From assembly GCA_023974075.1 (NCBI GenBank), contig CM043801.1, forward strand, positions 27,135,736 through 27,199,735: DNA of 64,000 bases, in the 5' to 3' direction. Origin of the DNA: Chaenocephalus aceratus (Eukaryota; Chordata; Actinopteri; Perciformes; Channichthyidae). A model generated the notes under the pieces. The model worked only from the letters and a program-made list of their open reading frames with translations. It searched no databases and was not told the origin of the DNA. This document shows positions 25,154 to 39,200 of the stretch, one piece after another (position 1 is the first letter of the stretch; each line of letters opens with the position of its first letter). The position numbers were made by a program, and so were the translations under genes.

Positions 25154-27339
25154 ATAGAGTGGTGAAGTCACGCCCATCTACTTCCGGTCCATGGGACCTT
25201 ATTTCGGAAAAATTATGTATTGAAGTCAATGGAGAGAGAAAACTTATCTTCCGATCCCGTTTGAATTTTGCCACGAATTACACTATGATGTTTGTCAATC
25301 TTAAAAAATAATGTCACAATAATGTCGTCATCAGCAGGCCATCACGTGGTTTCTGAAAATAACCGATTGACACGAGTAGATTTTAGTCGAGACCTGCGGA
25401 AAATATGTCGCAAAATTCCGTGTGTGTAAAAAGACGATCCACAAGCAGAAATGTGAGATCCGCGAGCAGAGATTTGAGATCTGCAAGCGCATTATAGATC
25501 GACAAATACAAAATGGATTCACAAATGCCTGATCGAAAGTTGTAAATGTTAAAGAGATATTCACAGATCTTTTTTTTATTTGTGAAAATATTTAGCGCAT
25601 TTGCAGATCCGTTTTACACTTGCACATTGCAAATCTTTTAAATGCATTTGTGGATGGTGTTTTACATTTACACATCACATATTTACACACAAATAATTGT
25701 TATGTTCACACAAATAATTATGAGACATATCTATGCCCATAAGCTTGCTAAGTTAACGTTAGCGGATGTTGGTATGCTGGGCTGTTGTAATGCATAGGCT
25801 ACTATTAATCACTGCTGTGTGTAATGTCAATTTGCAGAAAATGAAGAGAGAGTCAACAAACATCTCTTCTTATTTTAAGAAGAAGATGAGTAAAGGAGAG
25901 ACAGAGCTGGCAGGGGAGCAGCAGCATAGGGCTAGTGAGGAGATGGCCATACATGCTAGAAAGTACATGTGGAACTCTGTTTTGTAAAAGTGAAACTAAA
26001 ACCTAAATACAGTTTTATTAATGTGGTTGTGACCTTTTTAATCATTTAAGTCTTCTAAACACTTTAGGTCTGTAGCTCCTTCAAAATGAAACGAGAATCT
26101 ATGCAGTTTTTCCTCTTCTGTGTTCTGAGGTTATGAGCCGACCATTAGTCAAGTTTGTTTTCATAATGTTCTGTATGCTAATTTAAAAAAAGGGTAACCA
26201 GTTTGTTTATAAAGTATAAATATACATTTTCAAAACAAATGGAATACAAGCTATATGTATTACTCTCACCACAGTGGCCTAATCTAAAAAAAATAGAATT
26301 TTCTGTCTAATACTAAAAGGTGGTGTTTTGTATCATTTATAATGTTTGGATTTGCTATAAAGGTCAATAATAGATGGTGTTTTTGTGTTCAATCACAGTA
26401 TGGTATGTATTTACCATTGTATACCCCTTGTGTTTTTGGGTCCTGTTGAAATAAAATAGTCATGTTTTAAAACTTGATTTAATAAAGTCATGTCAATCAT
26501 CTTTGATCCCAGTGTGACACAAACAGCTTTGTTCAGTCTAAAACAATGTATAACCTAGAGACATAATATAACTGAAGAACATGTTGTGTTGCTGTTGTGT
26601 ATTGTATGTGTTGAGAATTCTGAACATTTTGTGCCTAAAGGAACTTATTTAAATTAAGCTGTATTTGTCTTTTTAAAAGGAAAGAACAACTAGCATATAT
26701 AAAAAACAAAACAATACATCACCAATACATGTATACATAACACAAAACAAGGTTCTTTTAAATGTTGTTTGAAGTAAAATGTTTACTATCTGTATTATAT
26801 TCACTTCAGATGAATAGTATCAGAAAATGTAAAATAAGAAACCAAAGTATATCAGTAGGTGATTCTCTTTGCCATTGTTTTCATCTAGTCTATACTTTTA
26901 CAACAATTAAATTATTGGTTTTGGTGGGCCACCCCAAGATTTTCAGTGGCCCCATTTGGCCACCCCTATGATACATTTCTGGAGGCGCCACTGCGTGTTG
27001 ATAGTGAGGGTAGTACTAGTCAATCACTTATTTGACAAGACAGTAGTGACGGCCATCTTGGTGACGTGTGTTGTTGTGAGAGTCTGCGAGACCAGAGATG
27101 TAGTTCATTAAGCGTTTCACACAAAGAAATGTGTTACTTCACAGTGTTACGACACATTTTTATTTGTTTGACTTGCAAAATTATCTTGTAAATTGACAAA
27201 CATCATATGTGTAATTCGTGGCACAATTCAAACGGGATCGAAAGATAATCTTTCGCTCTCCATTGACTTCAATACATAATTTTTCCGAAATAAGGTCCCA
27301 TGGAGCTCCCCCGGAAGGGGAGGGACTTTGCCACTCTAT
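25154..27339. mobile_element. Inverted-repeat DNA element containing a nested hAT fragment
   Basis: The left arm (25154 to about 25330) begins ATAGAGTGGTGAAGTCACGC. Its inverted counterpart (about 27170-27339) ends GGGACTTTGCCACTCTAT. Both arms share diverged blocks such as TTGAAGTCAATGGAGAG and CCGTTTGAATTTTGCCACGAATT and their complements, and both are about 170 bp. The ends leave room only for a 2-bp AT (or TA) duplication, so the superfamily is left open. The 1.8-kb interior holds hAT-like sequence (an ORF at 25841 and a hAT-type terminus at about 26993) that probably inserted later. Confidence 0.6.
25841..25987 (+). pseudogene. hAT transposase N-terminal fragment
   Basis: A 48-codon open end starts MKRESTNISSYFKKK directly after a splice-acceptor-like TTGCAG. 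The K-R-rich start followed by an 'ISSYF' phrase resembles the N-termini of TTF/ZMYM-type hAT transposases. The rest of the transposase is absent downstream. At 26902-26994 lies TGGTGGGCCACCCC and then GGAGGCGCCACTG, which resembles a hAT terminus of the CAGTGGCGCC type read on the minus strand. This suggests an internally deleted hAT copy with no recognisable left end. Family assignment is by resemblance only. Confidence 0.4.
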
Positions 27340-27582
27340 TAATTATTTCCGGTGCTATGGTCATGGTGACGCATATTACGTCAAGGGCCAACCTTTGTGA
27401 ATCGTGTGCGCACTGCGCACAGGGCCTCAGCTGCTGTGCGCAGTTCTCCGCGCACCCCCCGCTGACATGCGAGACTGAGAGGTGACAAGGGGAGCACGTC
27501 AGTAACCCGACACCGTTGCAATGAATCGAGTCGACATCTGACCAATCACGGCTTTGATACGGCCACTAGTGCAGGTGAAGAG

Positions 27583-27666
27583 ATGTCGGTGAAAAGACAG
27601 TTTCAGTCCGGCGCAAGCAAGAGGGAAAAAAAACAAAACATGAAGAAACTAGAGCATCACTCGAAG
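27583..27666 (+). pseudogene. hAT transposase first-exon remnant
   Basis: ATG opens 28 codons (MSVKRQFQSGASKREKK, then KLEHHSK) followed by a donor-like GTGGGT. A basic start of the form 'K-R-Q/K...SGASKR-K' is common in TTF-type zinc-finger hAT transposases. No downstream catalytic exon was found. The assignment is by resemblance and could be wrong. Confidence 0.35.
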
Positions 27667-28401
27667 GTGGGTTATTGTATGAGTCAAATGTACAACTTGC
27701 GAATGTTGTATAAGTCAAATTGCCAATTGCCATATTAAAACATCAGCTGCAATTCACGACATGAAGAAGGCAGTCTCTGCATAGCATATAGGCTAATGGA
27801 GATGCAGTTATTTCCAGCATTCTTTATTTACCATTCATTCAAGTATGTTATGCCTTTTATCTGCTAATGTACAGGAGGAAGAGTGATAAACTGTCTGTCT
27901 AGTTGGCTTACATAACAGTTAGGGTTAGGGTTAGTTTACAGCCTAAAAAATATGGAGCATTTTTTCCCCCTTTTATTCATTTTATGTCAATTTTCACATT
28001 TCATGGTGATGCTCAGCCTAACCCTTAACTCCTAACAGTCATCGTCATGTCAACCACAACACAGAGAGATACTGATAGAAATGTGTGTAGTTGTTGATAC
28101 ATTGCTGACAGAGGGAACTACATTTGAATACAGATTTAATAAATATCAGTTTTTGAGCATGTCATAAGCATGTTTTGTCTTGATTACAACTATATTATAA
28201 TGAAATAATATAGTATTTATATTATTGAATTGATTATGATTATTATTATTAGTAGAAGTAGTTTATTTGCATTCATTATATTTTAATCTTTTTGAGGCTA
28301 GTATTTGGCAGCAAATGCAGACGTATTCACCTGTAAACGCATACTGAACGACATACATGCACATTTACCATTTACCTCACTGCTTAAAAAAGTAACTGTT
28401 G

Positions 28402-28435
<34 letters not shown>
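28402..28435. repeat. (ATA)n microsatellite
   Basis: About eleven ATA units in a row, within the presumed hAT remnant. Confidence 0.95.
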
Positions 28436-28436
<1 letters not shown>

Positions 28437-28563
28437 CAGGAATTATATTTGCAAAGTAGCCTACTTTGTTTCCAATTTTTTCCCCCGCTCCTGTCGGTTG
28501 GGGGGGGGGGGGGCTCATCTCACAATGTCGCTTGCGGCCCCAAGTTGGCCAGGGGCGGCCCTG

Positions 28564-30066
28564 ACTAGAATCCACTGAAGCGGTTTGCTGCACATTCTGG
28601 TTTAGGGTGTGTGGATTGATGCCATACTTTTTCCGGTAAAGGTTGGCACAGACAGTCCTTTAAACCCATTCAAGTCTGAGTTGAGAAAGTGTCCATAGCT
28701 ACAGGAAACTCTGAGTCACAAAGATTGTCCGGTAGCAGACTGGCTTCAGAAGTGCACATTTGCATTTGACACAAAAGAAACCTGCCAAACCACAAATGTG
28801 TCAGCTTGGCAGATGATGTTCATTCCAACTCTCTGTTGTAGTGATTGATGGAATGAGATCATGGATGTAATCAGGTGCAATGTTGATTTATCTGCAGGGA
28901 GACAACCTCTTTCCAGGGCAACTCCAGATTTAAAGTCATCGCTCATGACGATGAGTAAATGGCTTCTTGTTTTTGGAAGGATTTTATTATTGTAAGTTAA
29001 AAACGTACTTGTTGTGTAATTATGTCTATAGTTTGTTCTTCACTCCATGCCACATTGACTGTCTGTCCAATCACATCAAATCAATGTCAAATTCTCGGCT
29101 CATTGGTTCATGTGGGGTTCATTCAGGTTGTGGTGTGTCCTGTGCCCTCAACAGCTGACGGCCATATTCATCAAGGAAACATCGCCATCTCGTGGTTTGT
29201 TTGCTTCAGGCACGTTGTTGTATCTCTGGGCTATAAAGAGATGTAGGAGCTATAAATGTTTTAGGAAGCTGTGGTTGTCTGTTCTGGGTCTGCAGGCCAG
29301 AGCGCAACACAGGGGTGGGGCAGATGTTTCAAGATAAATGAACTTCTCTTGATGTCAAAAATGTGCACATACAAGCTGCTGACTAAAATCAGATAATTGA
29401 TTACTATCAATGCAGGCAAGGTGCATAACATGTTGTTAATTATAGACTTGCTACCTAAATCTGTCAGTGCACAGAAATATACTTTTTTAACCGCTAAATA
29501 ATCGTTTTTGTGCACTGACACAAGCACAGGAATCAGTCCATAATCTGGATGCAGCGGTCCCTTTGTTTACTATCAGGAATTTAAAATAAAACCATCTGAC
29601 TGCACATGTGTGCTTCAAAGTGCACAGAGACATGGTCGTGGCAATGTGAAAGTCAAACGTACAGGCAGTTCTGAGGAATTCAATTCATCTCCTGCACTCT
29701 GTAGGGCAGCTCTCATGATGCTGCCAAGCGGCGCTGCGCTGTGGTGAGAAATCAAAGCGCAGGCGTGGAGTCGGGAGGGAGCCTATCTTGCGCAGACTGG
29801 GTACTGTACATGGCCATTGATGCTGCTGTATAGATGTAGCCCTGATGTAAATAGGAATGGCGAGGGCAGCGGACATAATATGTCTCGTTATCTCTGCTTG
29901 ACATCGGAACATTTGAAGCCACCATCGGGATTTTACAAAACGCTGGGGCCTTTTCTCGTTTCATGTGAATCTGCCTTGACAGCTCGCCTGATGCCTTTTA
30001 TTTGACACAGGAGCCAAAGCAGACGGGCGGCTTCTTCTAATAGACACTCGGGAAAAACAGGTCATT
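28564..30066 (+). other. Upstream region and presumed 5' UTR of mmp16
   Basis: No other gene or repeat is seen. The 400 bp before the mmp16 ATG is less AT-rich than its surroundings and contains GCGGCGCTGCGCTG near 29728. The promoter and untranslated exon probably lie here, but no core element decides the start site. Confidence 0.4.
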
Positions 30067-30202
30067 ATGACCTTAGTATCCTCCAGTAAAAGAAAACCAT
30101 CGGATTGCTTTTACGCGGCAGCATTCTGCTTGCATTTTTTGCTTTGGATTTCGTGTGCTGTGGTCCGGAGAGGAGGATCATCATCATCAGTTCAGCGTTG
30201 AG
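30067..30202 (+). CDS. mmp16: mmp16 exon 1: signal peptide and start of prodomain
   Basis: The ATG at 30067 opens [13 protein letters not shown] and a hydrophobic core ([13 protein letters not shown]) matching the LLWI-CA core of mammalian MMP16. The exon ends in another frame as HQFSVE|, which fits the family's QYFNVE just before WLQ. The switch between frames falls at about 30164-30167 (GTCCGGA) and needs one extra base or two missing. The donor is GTAAGA at 30203, phase 0. No upstream ATG exists in the second frame, so a shift and not a different start is required. Confidence 0.85.
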
Positions 30203-33200
30203 GTAAGATGAATGGCCTTCCCTCCCCGGTTATCATAAATGACCGTGCTCTCTCCTCCACATAATGTGCCTCAGCGGGAAAAAACATATATGTGTTTATG
30301 CATCGACTCCCAATCATAGCTCCCAATGCTATCCGTGGGAACAATTACCATAATGCATAACATGGATACATTGTAAGCCTATCAGCACAGCTCACCACTG
30401 AACGGCGAACATAGCGCGCATTCCTCATTTTGTAGAGTGCAATGAAACAGAAGGATGCTCATTTTATTACACTGCGGTCCGTGAGCTGAGCTGATTCAGC
30501 CCAGTGATCCTAAATTGTGCCACCCAGAGAAGAGTCTATTTTAATAGAGTGATGCTTTCACTGCTGGATATTGTATAGGCCAGCTTTCAGTCAGACATTC
30601 TTTAGCAGCATCACAGTGCTAAAAGGATATTCAAATATGTACACACAAGCTGCATAATAGGATTTGTTGTACCTAATTAATTGATGTCATTTTCCTCCTC
30701 ACCTCTGACTCCCTTTCACTACTCTGAAAAAAAAATGCTGAGGCTAACAGTCACACAAACACATCATTATTCAATTTTATGGATGACTGAAATCTGCCAA
30801 TATCTATTGAGATCTGTGCCTTTGGAACGAACACAACACACACAGGAAACACGCCCACAGGAGAGAGGGGGAAAAGGATAACAAGGCGTTTAGCTCAGCA
30901 GAAAGAGGGATAGAGGCAGAAGGGGGAGGGATGGACAGAGGAGACAGCTAGTCAGATTAGCCAGCTGGAGCATATCTCATGGCTGTAGTGATGTGGAGGC
31001 AGCTGGGTGGCGTGCGGACAGCTGTGCATGGCGTGGCCACCTCGTGGCCTCCCAGCATCAGGATTGAATCTAGAAATGACCCCTGCAATGACGCCCGGGC
31101 TCCAGCTCTCTGTATCAAGTACAGGGCAAAAGAGAGCAGCCTCAGGACAGAAACACTGAGGTCACTAAAAGAGATTCAAATGCAAACAGTTGCAATGATG
31201 TGCAAGGAGCCTCTGAGCAAGTATACACAGACACATTAAAACCATGGCTGGAAAGACATACAATAGATTATGAACCTGCAAATTATATGAAGCACCTTGT
31301 TGAAGCTTCTGTGACATTAAGTCTAACCACAGAAGCTCCTTCTCACTGCAGTTGGCTTTCTTGCGATAATAAAGTACTAATGGTTAGTCCTCTCACAGCC
31401 ATTTGTGAAATGCAGAATAATTGCCCTGCAGTTATTTTCTTATTGATTTCTATTATGGGACTGGCCTCTTACTGGGAAATACTCGGTAGGGTAACTAAAC
31501 AAATAGTAATTTGCCCTCATTAAACAGCTACTGTGCCCTCGAGTTAGCTACCCCAATGAATATATGTGGTTTGTATTTGAAGCAGAATGCCTTCGAGTGT
31601 CAAGTAGAAATATGAATTCTGGAAAAGAGTATTGAAGAGTTACATCTGGGACTCAAAGTTGCTGCAGCTTATTTGATATCCTTTCACTTTTCACAGCTCT
31701 GTTGATACCTGTACATTGTAGTTGATAACTAATTAATTATCTGAATAAACCTTGCAAAACGCAATGCATAATATCCAGGAGGCTATTTTATATACACATT
31801 TATATTGCTTATCACATCCTATGTTCATGTCATTTTCCTGCTGTATCCAAGATATCTTATAAAGGGTATAAAGTAGTCTTGAAATAAGCATTACATGAAG
31901 ACCCAACTATTTTTGACTTCTCACCTTTTGCAGGGATGGCTACAGAGGTATGGCTACCTGCCCCGCACAGAACCGGGAATGTCCTGTCCTGCGCTCGGCC
32001 CAAACCTTGCACTCAGCCATCGCTGCCATGCAGCGCGTCTATGGTCTCAATGTCACAGGGACACTGATGAGAAAACCAGGAGTGAGTATGCACACGTGCT
32101 TGTTCAAACTGTGAGGGGCAGGCCTTGATGACACATTGATGCAAATGCTCCACTCATTCATGTAAACATGCAAAAGGAATCAATATGTTAATGAATTAGT
32201 GAAGGCCAGAAATAGAGCTGATCATTTCACCCTCCATCAAAACCCCAGGCGAAGGTTTTAACACTTTTCCTTCTCTCATTTTGCATGATGATGCAGTGAT
32301 ATCACACTGAGGTGAGAATTAATGTTTTTGCCTATGTGTCAAAGTATGTGTGTTTCTGTACTTGTGATAATCTCATGTGTTATGAATGAGAAAACATGAC
32401 AGTTGATTTCCTCTCAGCACTCATTGAGAATGAAATCCTGCACTTGTATTGATGACTGTAGTTTGCAGTAGTTTTAGTGATATATTTGCACACCACTTCC
32501 TTTATGTTTTTGTTGCTGTTTCAATGTTCACCAAGAGAACTACTAAGTACACTTTTGTTTTTCTTGTAATGCCTCCTAATTTATATTTGCAAACTTATAT
32601 CACCTTCTCTTCGCCTCTCTTCTCTTCTCTAAGTTGGATGCAAAAGCCTCGCTGTGGAGTACCGGACAAGTTTAAGATTGCTGCGAGGTCACGGAAGCGG
32701 AGATACGCACTGACAGGACAGAAGTGGCAGCGTACACACATCACCTACAGGTGAGAGATAGTACAGACAGTTTGTCATGGTGACCATTGAGCTTAGCCTG
32801 TAATGCAGGTTTCAGATTTGCCAGTGTTAATTTTTCTCTGTCTCTCACTTCCTCTTCTTTAACCACCTGGGATCTCACGCTCTGAGTTGTCATAGAGACA
32901 GTGCAAATACGTCACACATGCTGGTGGCAGACCACACACACCAAAATATCATCACACGTTCAGATTCACAAATAGATGCGCCCTTGTGTGCTATGATTAT
33001 GTTTACTTTCCGGTTTATATATAGCTTGCTGGCAAAATGCAAAATGAAATCAGGCAGGTTTTTTTTTGTAATCCTTCCTATGTATTCTTTTAACAAAACA
33101 AAACAGTTGTAGGTGAGGAGCATAAAGATTGAGGCTTTCCTCTCCCTCATAGAAAAACTGTTTAAAATCCTGAGTGTAAATTGGACGTAAACTCAGCGGA

Positions 33201-36200
33201 AATATTAAAACTCTCATCTTATCTCGCCTAAATAAGCTGCAGCTTTTTAATAGGTTCTGAGTGGTCCTGATAAACGGTTCTCTGGCACAACTGCAAATTG
33301 ACAGGTTACAGCAGTAATGGACGATAACACTGTCAATTTATTCAAATCCTTCCTTCCTGCACACATTTGAATTGATGAGCCCCCTCTGCTAATGGAATGT
33401 CAATCAGTGCTGAGCCAACGCTGCTGCTGACTGCACTTTATTCACCAAAATGAGAGGAGAGAGAGGGAGAAGATTTCCCATTCCTCCCTGCCTGCTAGGG
33501 ACTGATAACGACTGCAGTGTTAAAAGTTCAGTAAAAGCTGCTGGGCTTGAAATACTTGTGTCAAGTGCAACTTTTCTCCCCATATAACAGTAAAACATTT
33601 TCCTTTGAATTGAAGGGAATAACAAGGCGCAGGGTTGATGCAGTTTACACTTTATTTTGGCTTTTGCTGATTGCTTTGTTCCCCATAGTCGCCATAATAC
33701 TGTACGACTCCTGTACATCTATGTCGTTCACTGTGAATGCACCATATGAACCTGCTCAACATTTTCCATGTGGAATGCAATTTACTGAGGTTTATTTTCA
33801 TTTTCAATCAAACTTAATTAACATTGGCAATTTAATAACGATGCCAAAAAGCTTTATATTTGTCAGCTTTGTATCATCTCCCTTGTTGTAGATACTTTAT
33901 TCAGTTTGCTTTCTTTCTTCCCACAGCATAAAAAATGTCACACCTAAGGTGGGCGCCAGGGAGACTCACGATGCCATCCGGCGAGCATTTGACGTGTGGC
34001 AGGGTGTGACTCCCCTACGCTTTGAGGCCGTTCCGTACAGCGCTCTGGAGACTGGCAGGCGTGACGTGGACATCACCATCATCTTCGCTTCGGGTTTTCA
34101 TGGTGACAGCTCTCCCTTCGATGGGGAAGGGGGATTTCTCGCCCACGCCTATTTTCCGGGCCCAGGCATAGGAGGTGACACACACTTTGATTCAGATGAG
34201 CCATGGACCCTAGGGAACCCAAACCATGATGGTAAGTGAAAGAAAAGGTGTGTTTAAACCTTTAGAGACAGATTAAGTGGTGATGGTCAGGGGGTTTCAC
34301 AAGAATATACAAATAAGGGATTGAAAAGTAAAAGTAAGGAAAAACTACAGAGAAGTTCATTGGAGAGTATTAGCAAGCATAGGAAAGGAAGTAAGTAAGG
34401 TTTTTAAATGCATTGTTGGCAGGTATGTAAACAGGTAAAGTGGTTTTGAAGATGTGAGGAACATTGAGAAAAAGAAGAAAGGAGAGTCATCAGGAGACAC
34501 AGATAAGGGCTGATGGGAAGCAAAAGATGAAATGCAGATGGCTTGGCAGGAGCGCAAAATAACAGAGATGGTATCACAGGGCATGGTATGAGGGATGCTT
34601 AACCAAAAACAAAGAATGCAGAGATGTCTTTGATCGGCTGTGCTCTATTAAGATGCGTCACCCCATCTGTCAGGATTTTGATGTTTTTTCCCCTGCATAA
34701 TAAGCTCTTTAGATGACAGGAAGCTCGGCTATTTTAAGACATTGCTTGCTGGTAAATGATTATGGCCATTCTGTTTTTAGTGAATTTTCTCAGTGGTGTG
34801 CTTGAAGAGAGTACGGAAGAGGATTAGGGCCACATGATTTTTTTTTTCGGGAGGATTTGAAAAACAACCGTTTTTTTGTGTTTGAATTCTGACTTTTTTT
34901 CTCAGAACATGATTTTAAAGTCATATTTTGTTTTCTCCCAAAAAATATTTTTATTTTTGTTTTGAGAAAAAAGTCAGAATTCTGAGAAAAAAGTCAGAAT
35001 TCTGACTTTTTTCAAATCCTCACAAAAAAAAAAGTATGTGGCCCTAATCCTCTTCCGTATGAGAGTGATATAAAGAAGAGATATATAAATGAATACCATT
35101 ACAATCTGTCAAAAATATTGTGATATGAGGTTATGTTGTGTTATTCTATAATGGGAATATCAGGTAAAGTTAGGTGAGTTTATAATTAGGTTAAATCATG
35201 TTGTGCTTTACTTTGTTATGTTATACACCATTATGTTATTATCGGTATATTGTATTAGCAGTGGTGTGTTAACGAGTATTAACAACCTCTGAAATGTCCA
35301 AATTGACCTAAGCCGTGTAATAAGTAATTATAAGTTATGTTGAGCTATGGATATTATAGGTATATAAATTAGGTTATCATGTAAGATTATGTCATATTGT
35401 TTAATCGTATGTGATTTATACTGTGTTGTGCTGTGTTATGTTATATAACATTATGTGATTATTGGTATATTAACTGAGGTTAGATTATAATGGGTTATAT
35501 GGTGTTATAAGTACAATTAGGGTATTGTTGGTTAAATTATGTTATTTTATGTTACAGTGTAAAATGTTAATATACAAGTTAGATTAGGTTTGGTTATTTT
35601 AAGTTCTGACATTATCTTATCTCATGTGATATGATGTTACATTATGTCGTGCTAATGATGTAATCATTATTTGCTATGGTATGCTACTATGGATTGATTA
35701 GGTTAAGTCGCATTAGTTAGCATGGCTTGTATTGTTAGTTATGTGTAATGTTTGGTTTAACTTATCTTGTTATGTCATGGTGTTTTGGATAATGTTATGA
35801 TGGATCAAGTTAGGATAGGTTATTATTGATTATGCTCAAATTAAAAATGAAGATATACTGTAACAGTGGCCCACATATCCTGTAATGAAAGCCACCCTGC
35901 CTGTGTGGATGCTGGCAGGGTGCAGGAGAGAAGAGGCCTTCCTCAGCCGTGCATCCACACAGGCTTTAATTACCCTACCTACGGGGCGCCAGGCTTGTCA
36001 GAGCACCACCAGGCTGCTGCTCCTGCTAATACCCTCGTGCTGTACGCTTACATTTTATCCTCCCATTAGTGGAAGAGGAGGGTAACAACTCACACTGTGT
36101 TTGTTCTGGGGAACTGCTTGCCACCCATCAGCTGCTCTCCTTGTCTCCCTCTCTTTTGTTCTCCTTCTCCAATGGTAATTGTCTCAGACTCCCAAGTCAA

Positions 36201-39200
36201 ATTCATGTTCACCCTTGCGCAGTGTCCCATGGTTATCCATGTGGAGTGCTGAAGCTCCTTTCTCTGCTATGGGTCTGGGAAGCTGTGCAACCTTTAATGG
36301 GCGTTCACAGCGATGTAATTGTGAATGTTGCATGTTGACATGTGTGCTGATGGTAGCTCTGACCTGTCTCTTAAGTCTTTATGGTAGACATGTTTTGGTT
36401 TGGTGGAAGAGGCTGCTTGTGTAAGATACATGGGGGGGGGAGGTGTAACCTTTTAGCTGCTGGCTGAGGGTCAGTGGTGGGTCTGTGCAGCGCTGCTGGC
36501 AGGAGTGGATATCATGTTTTAAAGGGCAAGCATCTCCTGGGGACAGCTTCAGTCGCAAGCTGTACGTAAATGGTGTTGTTCTTTCTAAATCAAGTTGACA
36601 CCATGAGCTGAGCACTGACCAGAGACACTGACCATGGCATTTCTGTTCTTTCATTTGTCTGTGTGTGTTTTAATGTGATATGGAATAGGTGTATAATCTT
36701 TCCTTGTGCTATGCCAATGTGTTCAGGTGCATTGCATGAATGTTTGTATTTACATGTTTTTGGTAACTTGAACATAACATAAGTGTGTCCCTCTGCTCAC
36801 ATGGGGCATATTTATATCTAGAGCAACAACAACAAAATCAATTTACTTACAAAAATCTTTACCTGCACTACATTGCACCGCATTAGCTCAATGGGAGTCA
36901 GTGTGCATCAGAGGACTGGAAATAATGATTACATTCATTGTTGATTAATTAACCTGTTATTTGTCAATTATGTGGTTTAATGGGTTTCCTATAATAAGTA
37001 AAATAATTGCTCAGTTGTGTCCAACCAATAATCCAAAAGCCTAAGGTAGTCAATTTATCTCAAGGAAGATACAGGTGATGAAACGTAAAGGCCCACATTA
37101 TCATTAATGATGTGTTTCTGTGCTTATCACCACCGATCTCTCGTGTTAATTAAGTGTGTCTCTGCCTGTTTTCTAATGTGTCATCACAGCAAACATAGTC
37201 ACATGCATTTGCCTCCACCTCATAAGTACTGTTGTATATGATTGAGTTTCTTTTGGCATTAACATAATTTCCCCTCTTTTCCCCTCCAGGTAACGACCTG
37301 TTCTTGGTTGCGGTGCACGAGCTGGGCCACGCCCTCGGTCTGGAACATTCGAATGACCCGACCGCTATCATGGCTCCTTTCTACCAGTACATGGACACAG
37401 AGAACTTCAAACTACCTCACGATGACCTACAGGGCATCCAGAAAATCTATGGTAACCCTCTGCTACATTTCTTACAGAATTATTTTTCTTTTTCTTTCAA
37501 TTCTAATAGTTTGACAGCAGATTAAGAGCAATGTGACATTTACTTTCCTGAAGCCATATCACAAAATGTTATAGAAACAGAGGCCCTGCACTGACTTAGT
37601 CACTATTACAAAAGCTGCTGAAACATTCAGTCATTTTGGGTAATTTGCCAGTAAGCAACATTTGTCAGCTGTTAAAGAGGACAGCCAACATGAGTCAACG
37701 AACGCATCATCTGTGCCAACATTAAAGGTGCATTGGTAAAAAAAAGAAAGTAAACATATTTAGCATCTTAATATGGAAATACATGTATCAACCTTACACA
37801 ACAAAGTGTATAGACCTTTTTTTTATCGTTTTAGGTCCACCAGATAGAGCCCCGCAGCCCACCAGACCCCCGCCCACAGTCCCTCCTCCTCGCTTCCACC
37901 CTCCTTCAGACCCCCGTAAGAATGAACGCCATGCCAGACCCCATCGCCCTCCACAGGGGGCCAAGCCCTCCAACCCCAACTCCAAACCCAACATCTGTGA
38001 CGGAGGCTTCAACACCCTGGCCATCCTGCGGCAGGAGCTCTTTGTGTTCAAGGTAGAGGAGATCATCAGCCTGAGTAAACATGGCTACAACAATGAAGAT
38101 GATGATGATGATGATTCTACCTTATGTGTTTCTACAGGACCAGTGGTTTTGGAGGGTACGGGACAACTGTGGTCCCTGGTTACCCCATGCAGATCAACTA
38201 CTTCTGGAAAGGCTTGCCTCCCAAAATTGATGCCGTGTATGAAAATAGCGAAGGGAAATTCGTCTTCTTCAAAGGTAATACAGTTTTTTGGGAATAAGTA
38301 GTGCTATGGAGCAAACGTTTTTACAAGTGGAACCCTTTTTAGTATTGTGCAAACGCACCAAGATGCACATGAACACGTGAGAGCACAAGAGGAACGTGAT
38401 GCGCGTTTCTGTCACAAGGTTCAACTAGTGCTAATGTGCCAATACAAGAAAGGCAAGGAAGATGATAACTGCTTGCTACAAAGCAAGCAAGCAAACATGG
38501 ATGGTAACAAAATAGGATTATTTAACATTTTTCAAACCGCTTTTATACGTGGAAGACATATATTAAGATTAAGATTAAGATGGACTTTTATTAATCCCTC
38601 GTGGGGAATTGTTTCTTCTGCATTGGACCCATCCTAGTGTTAGGAGCAGTGTGCTGCCATTTTGAACGGCGCCCGGGGAGCAGTGTGGGGAACGGTGCCT
38701 GGCTCAGGGACACCTTGTTAGGCACTTGGTCTTGCCGGGACTTGAACTGGTGACCTTTTCAGTTGCAAGCAAGTCCCTATCGACTTATATATCAGACACA
38801 CATAACTTGTTGGAAAGCACTGATTTTGTTTGCATATTTTTTGTCTGTGTACAATAAAATTGGCACCTTTATTCGTTTCTTCCCAGATTTAATTACCTCA
38901 TAAAATAAATAATACAAAAATAAAAATAATCAAGGTAATCCTCACAAAATAGGAAAAAAGGGTTCTGACAAAATAAATAAAAACACATTACACAAAGAAC
39001 CCTTTATCCTTAGTTACAATAAATATCCATGATATTTTAAAACATGTTTATTTTTAGACAAACAAGAACACTGTTGTTTCCCCCTCTACAAGTCCATGTG
39101 GATATTTTGCTCTTCAAACATCCAGTCATCTTTTATCATAAAGCGTCTGAGCGGGGTGACTTTGACGTTGCTTTGCCTTCTGTACGGTAAACACAATGTT

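Larger units (their letters stand above)
27340..28563 (+). mobile_element. Probable hAT remnant
   Basis: The right end reads GGCCAGGGGCGGCCCTG (ends 28563), which on the minus strand is a CAGGGCCGCCCC-type hAT terminus. A short transposase-like exon lies at 27583. A possible left end near 27420 (CAGGGCCTCAG) has no matching target duplication, so the left boundary is uncertain. The interior includes a palindromic GTGCGCACTGCGCAC stretch near 27407, an (ATA) microsatellite (about 28402-28435) and a run of 14 G (28500-28513). Confidence 0.45.

Noticed and set aside
33404..33891. Frames of 104 and 114 codons inside mmp16 intron 3
   Set aside because: No family motif, opposite strands overlapping, and they lie between two firmly placed exons.
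35866..36424. Four overlapping plus frames after the low-complexity tract
   Set aside because: Different frames over the same DNA within intron 4, with no homology or splice evidence.
37783..38301. 172-codon continuous frame through exon 6, intron 6 and exon 7
   Set aside because: It reads through the donor GTAGAG and an Asp run from the (GAT) microsatellite; the spliced reading matches the MMP family.
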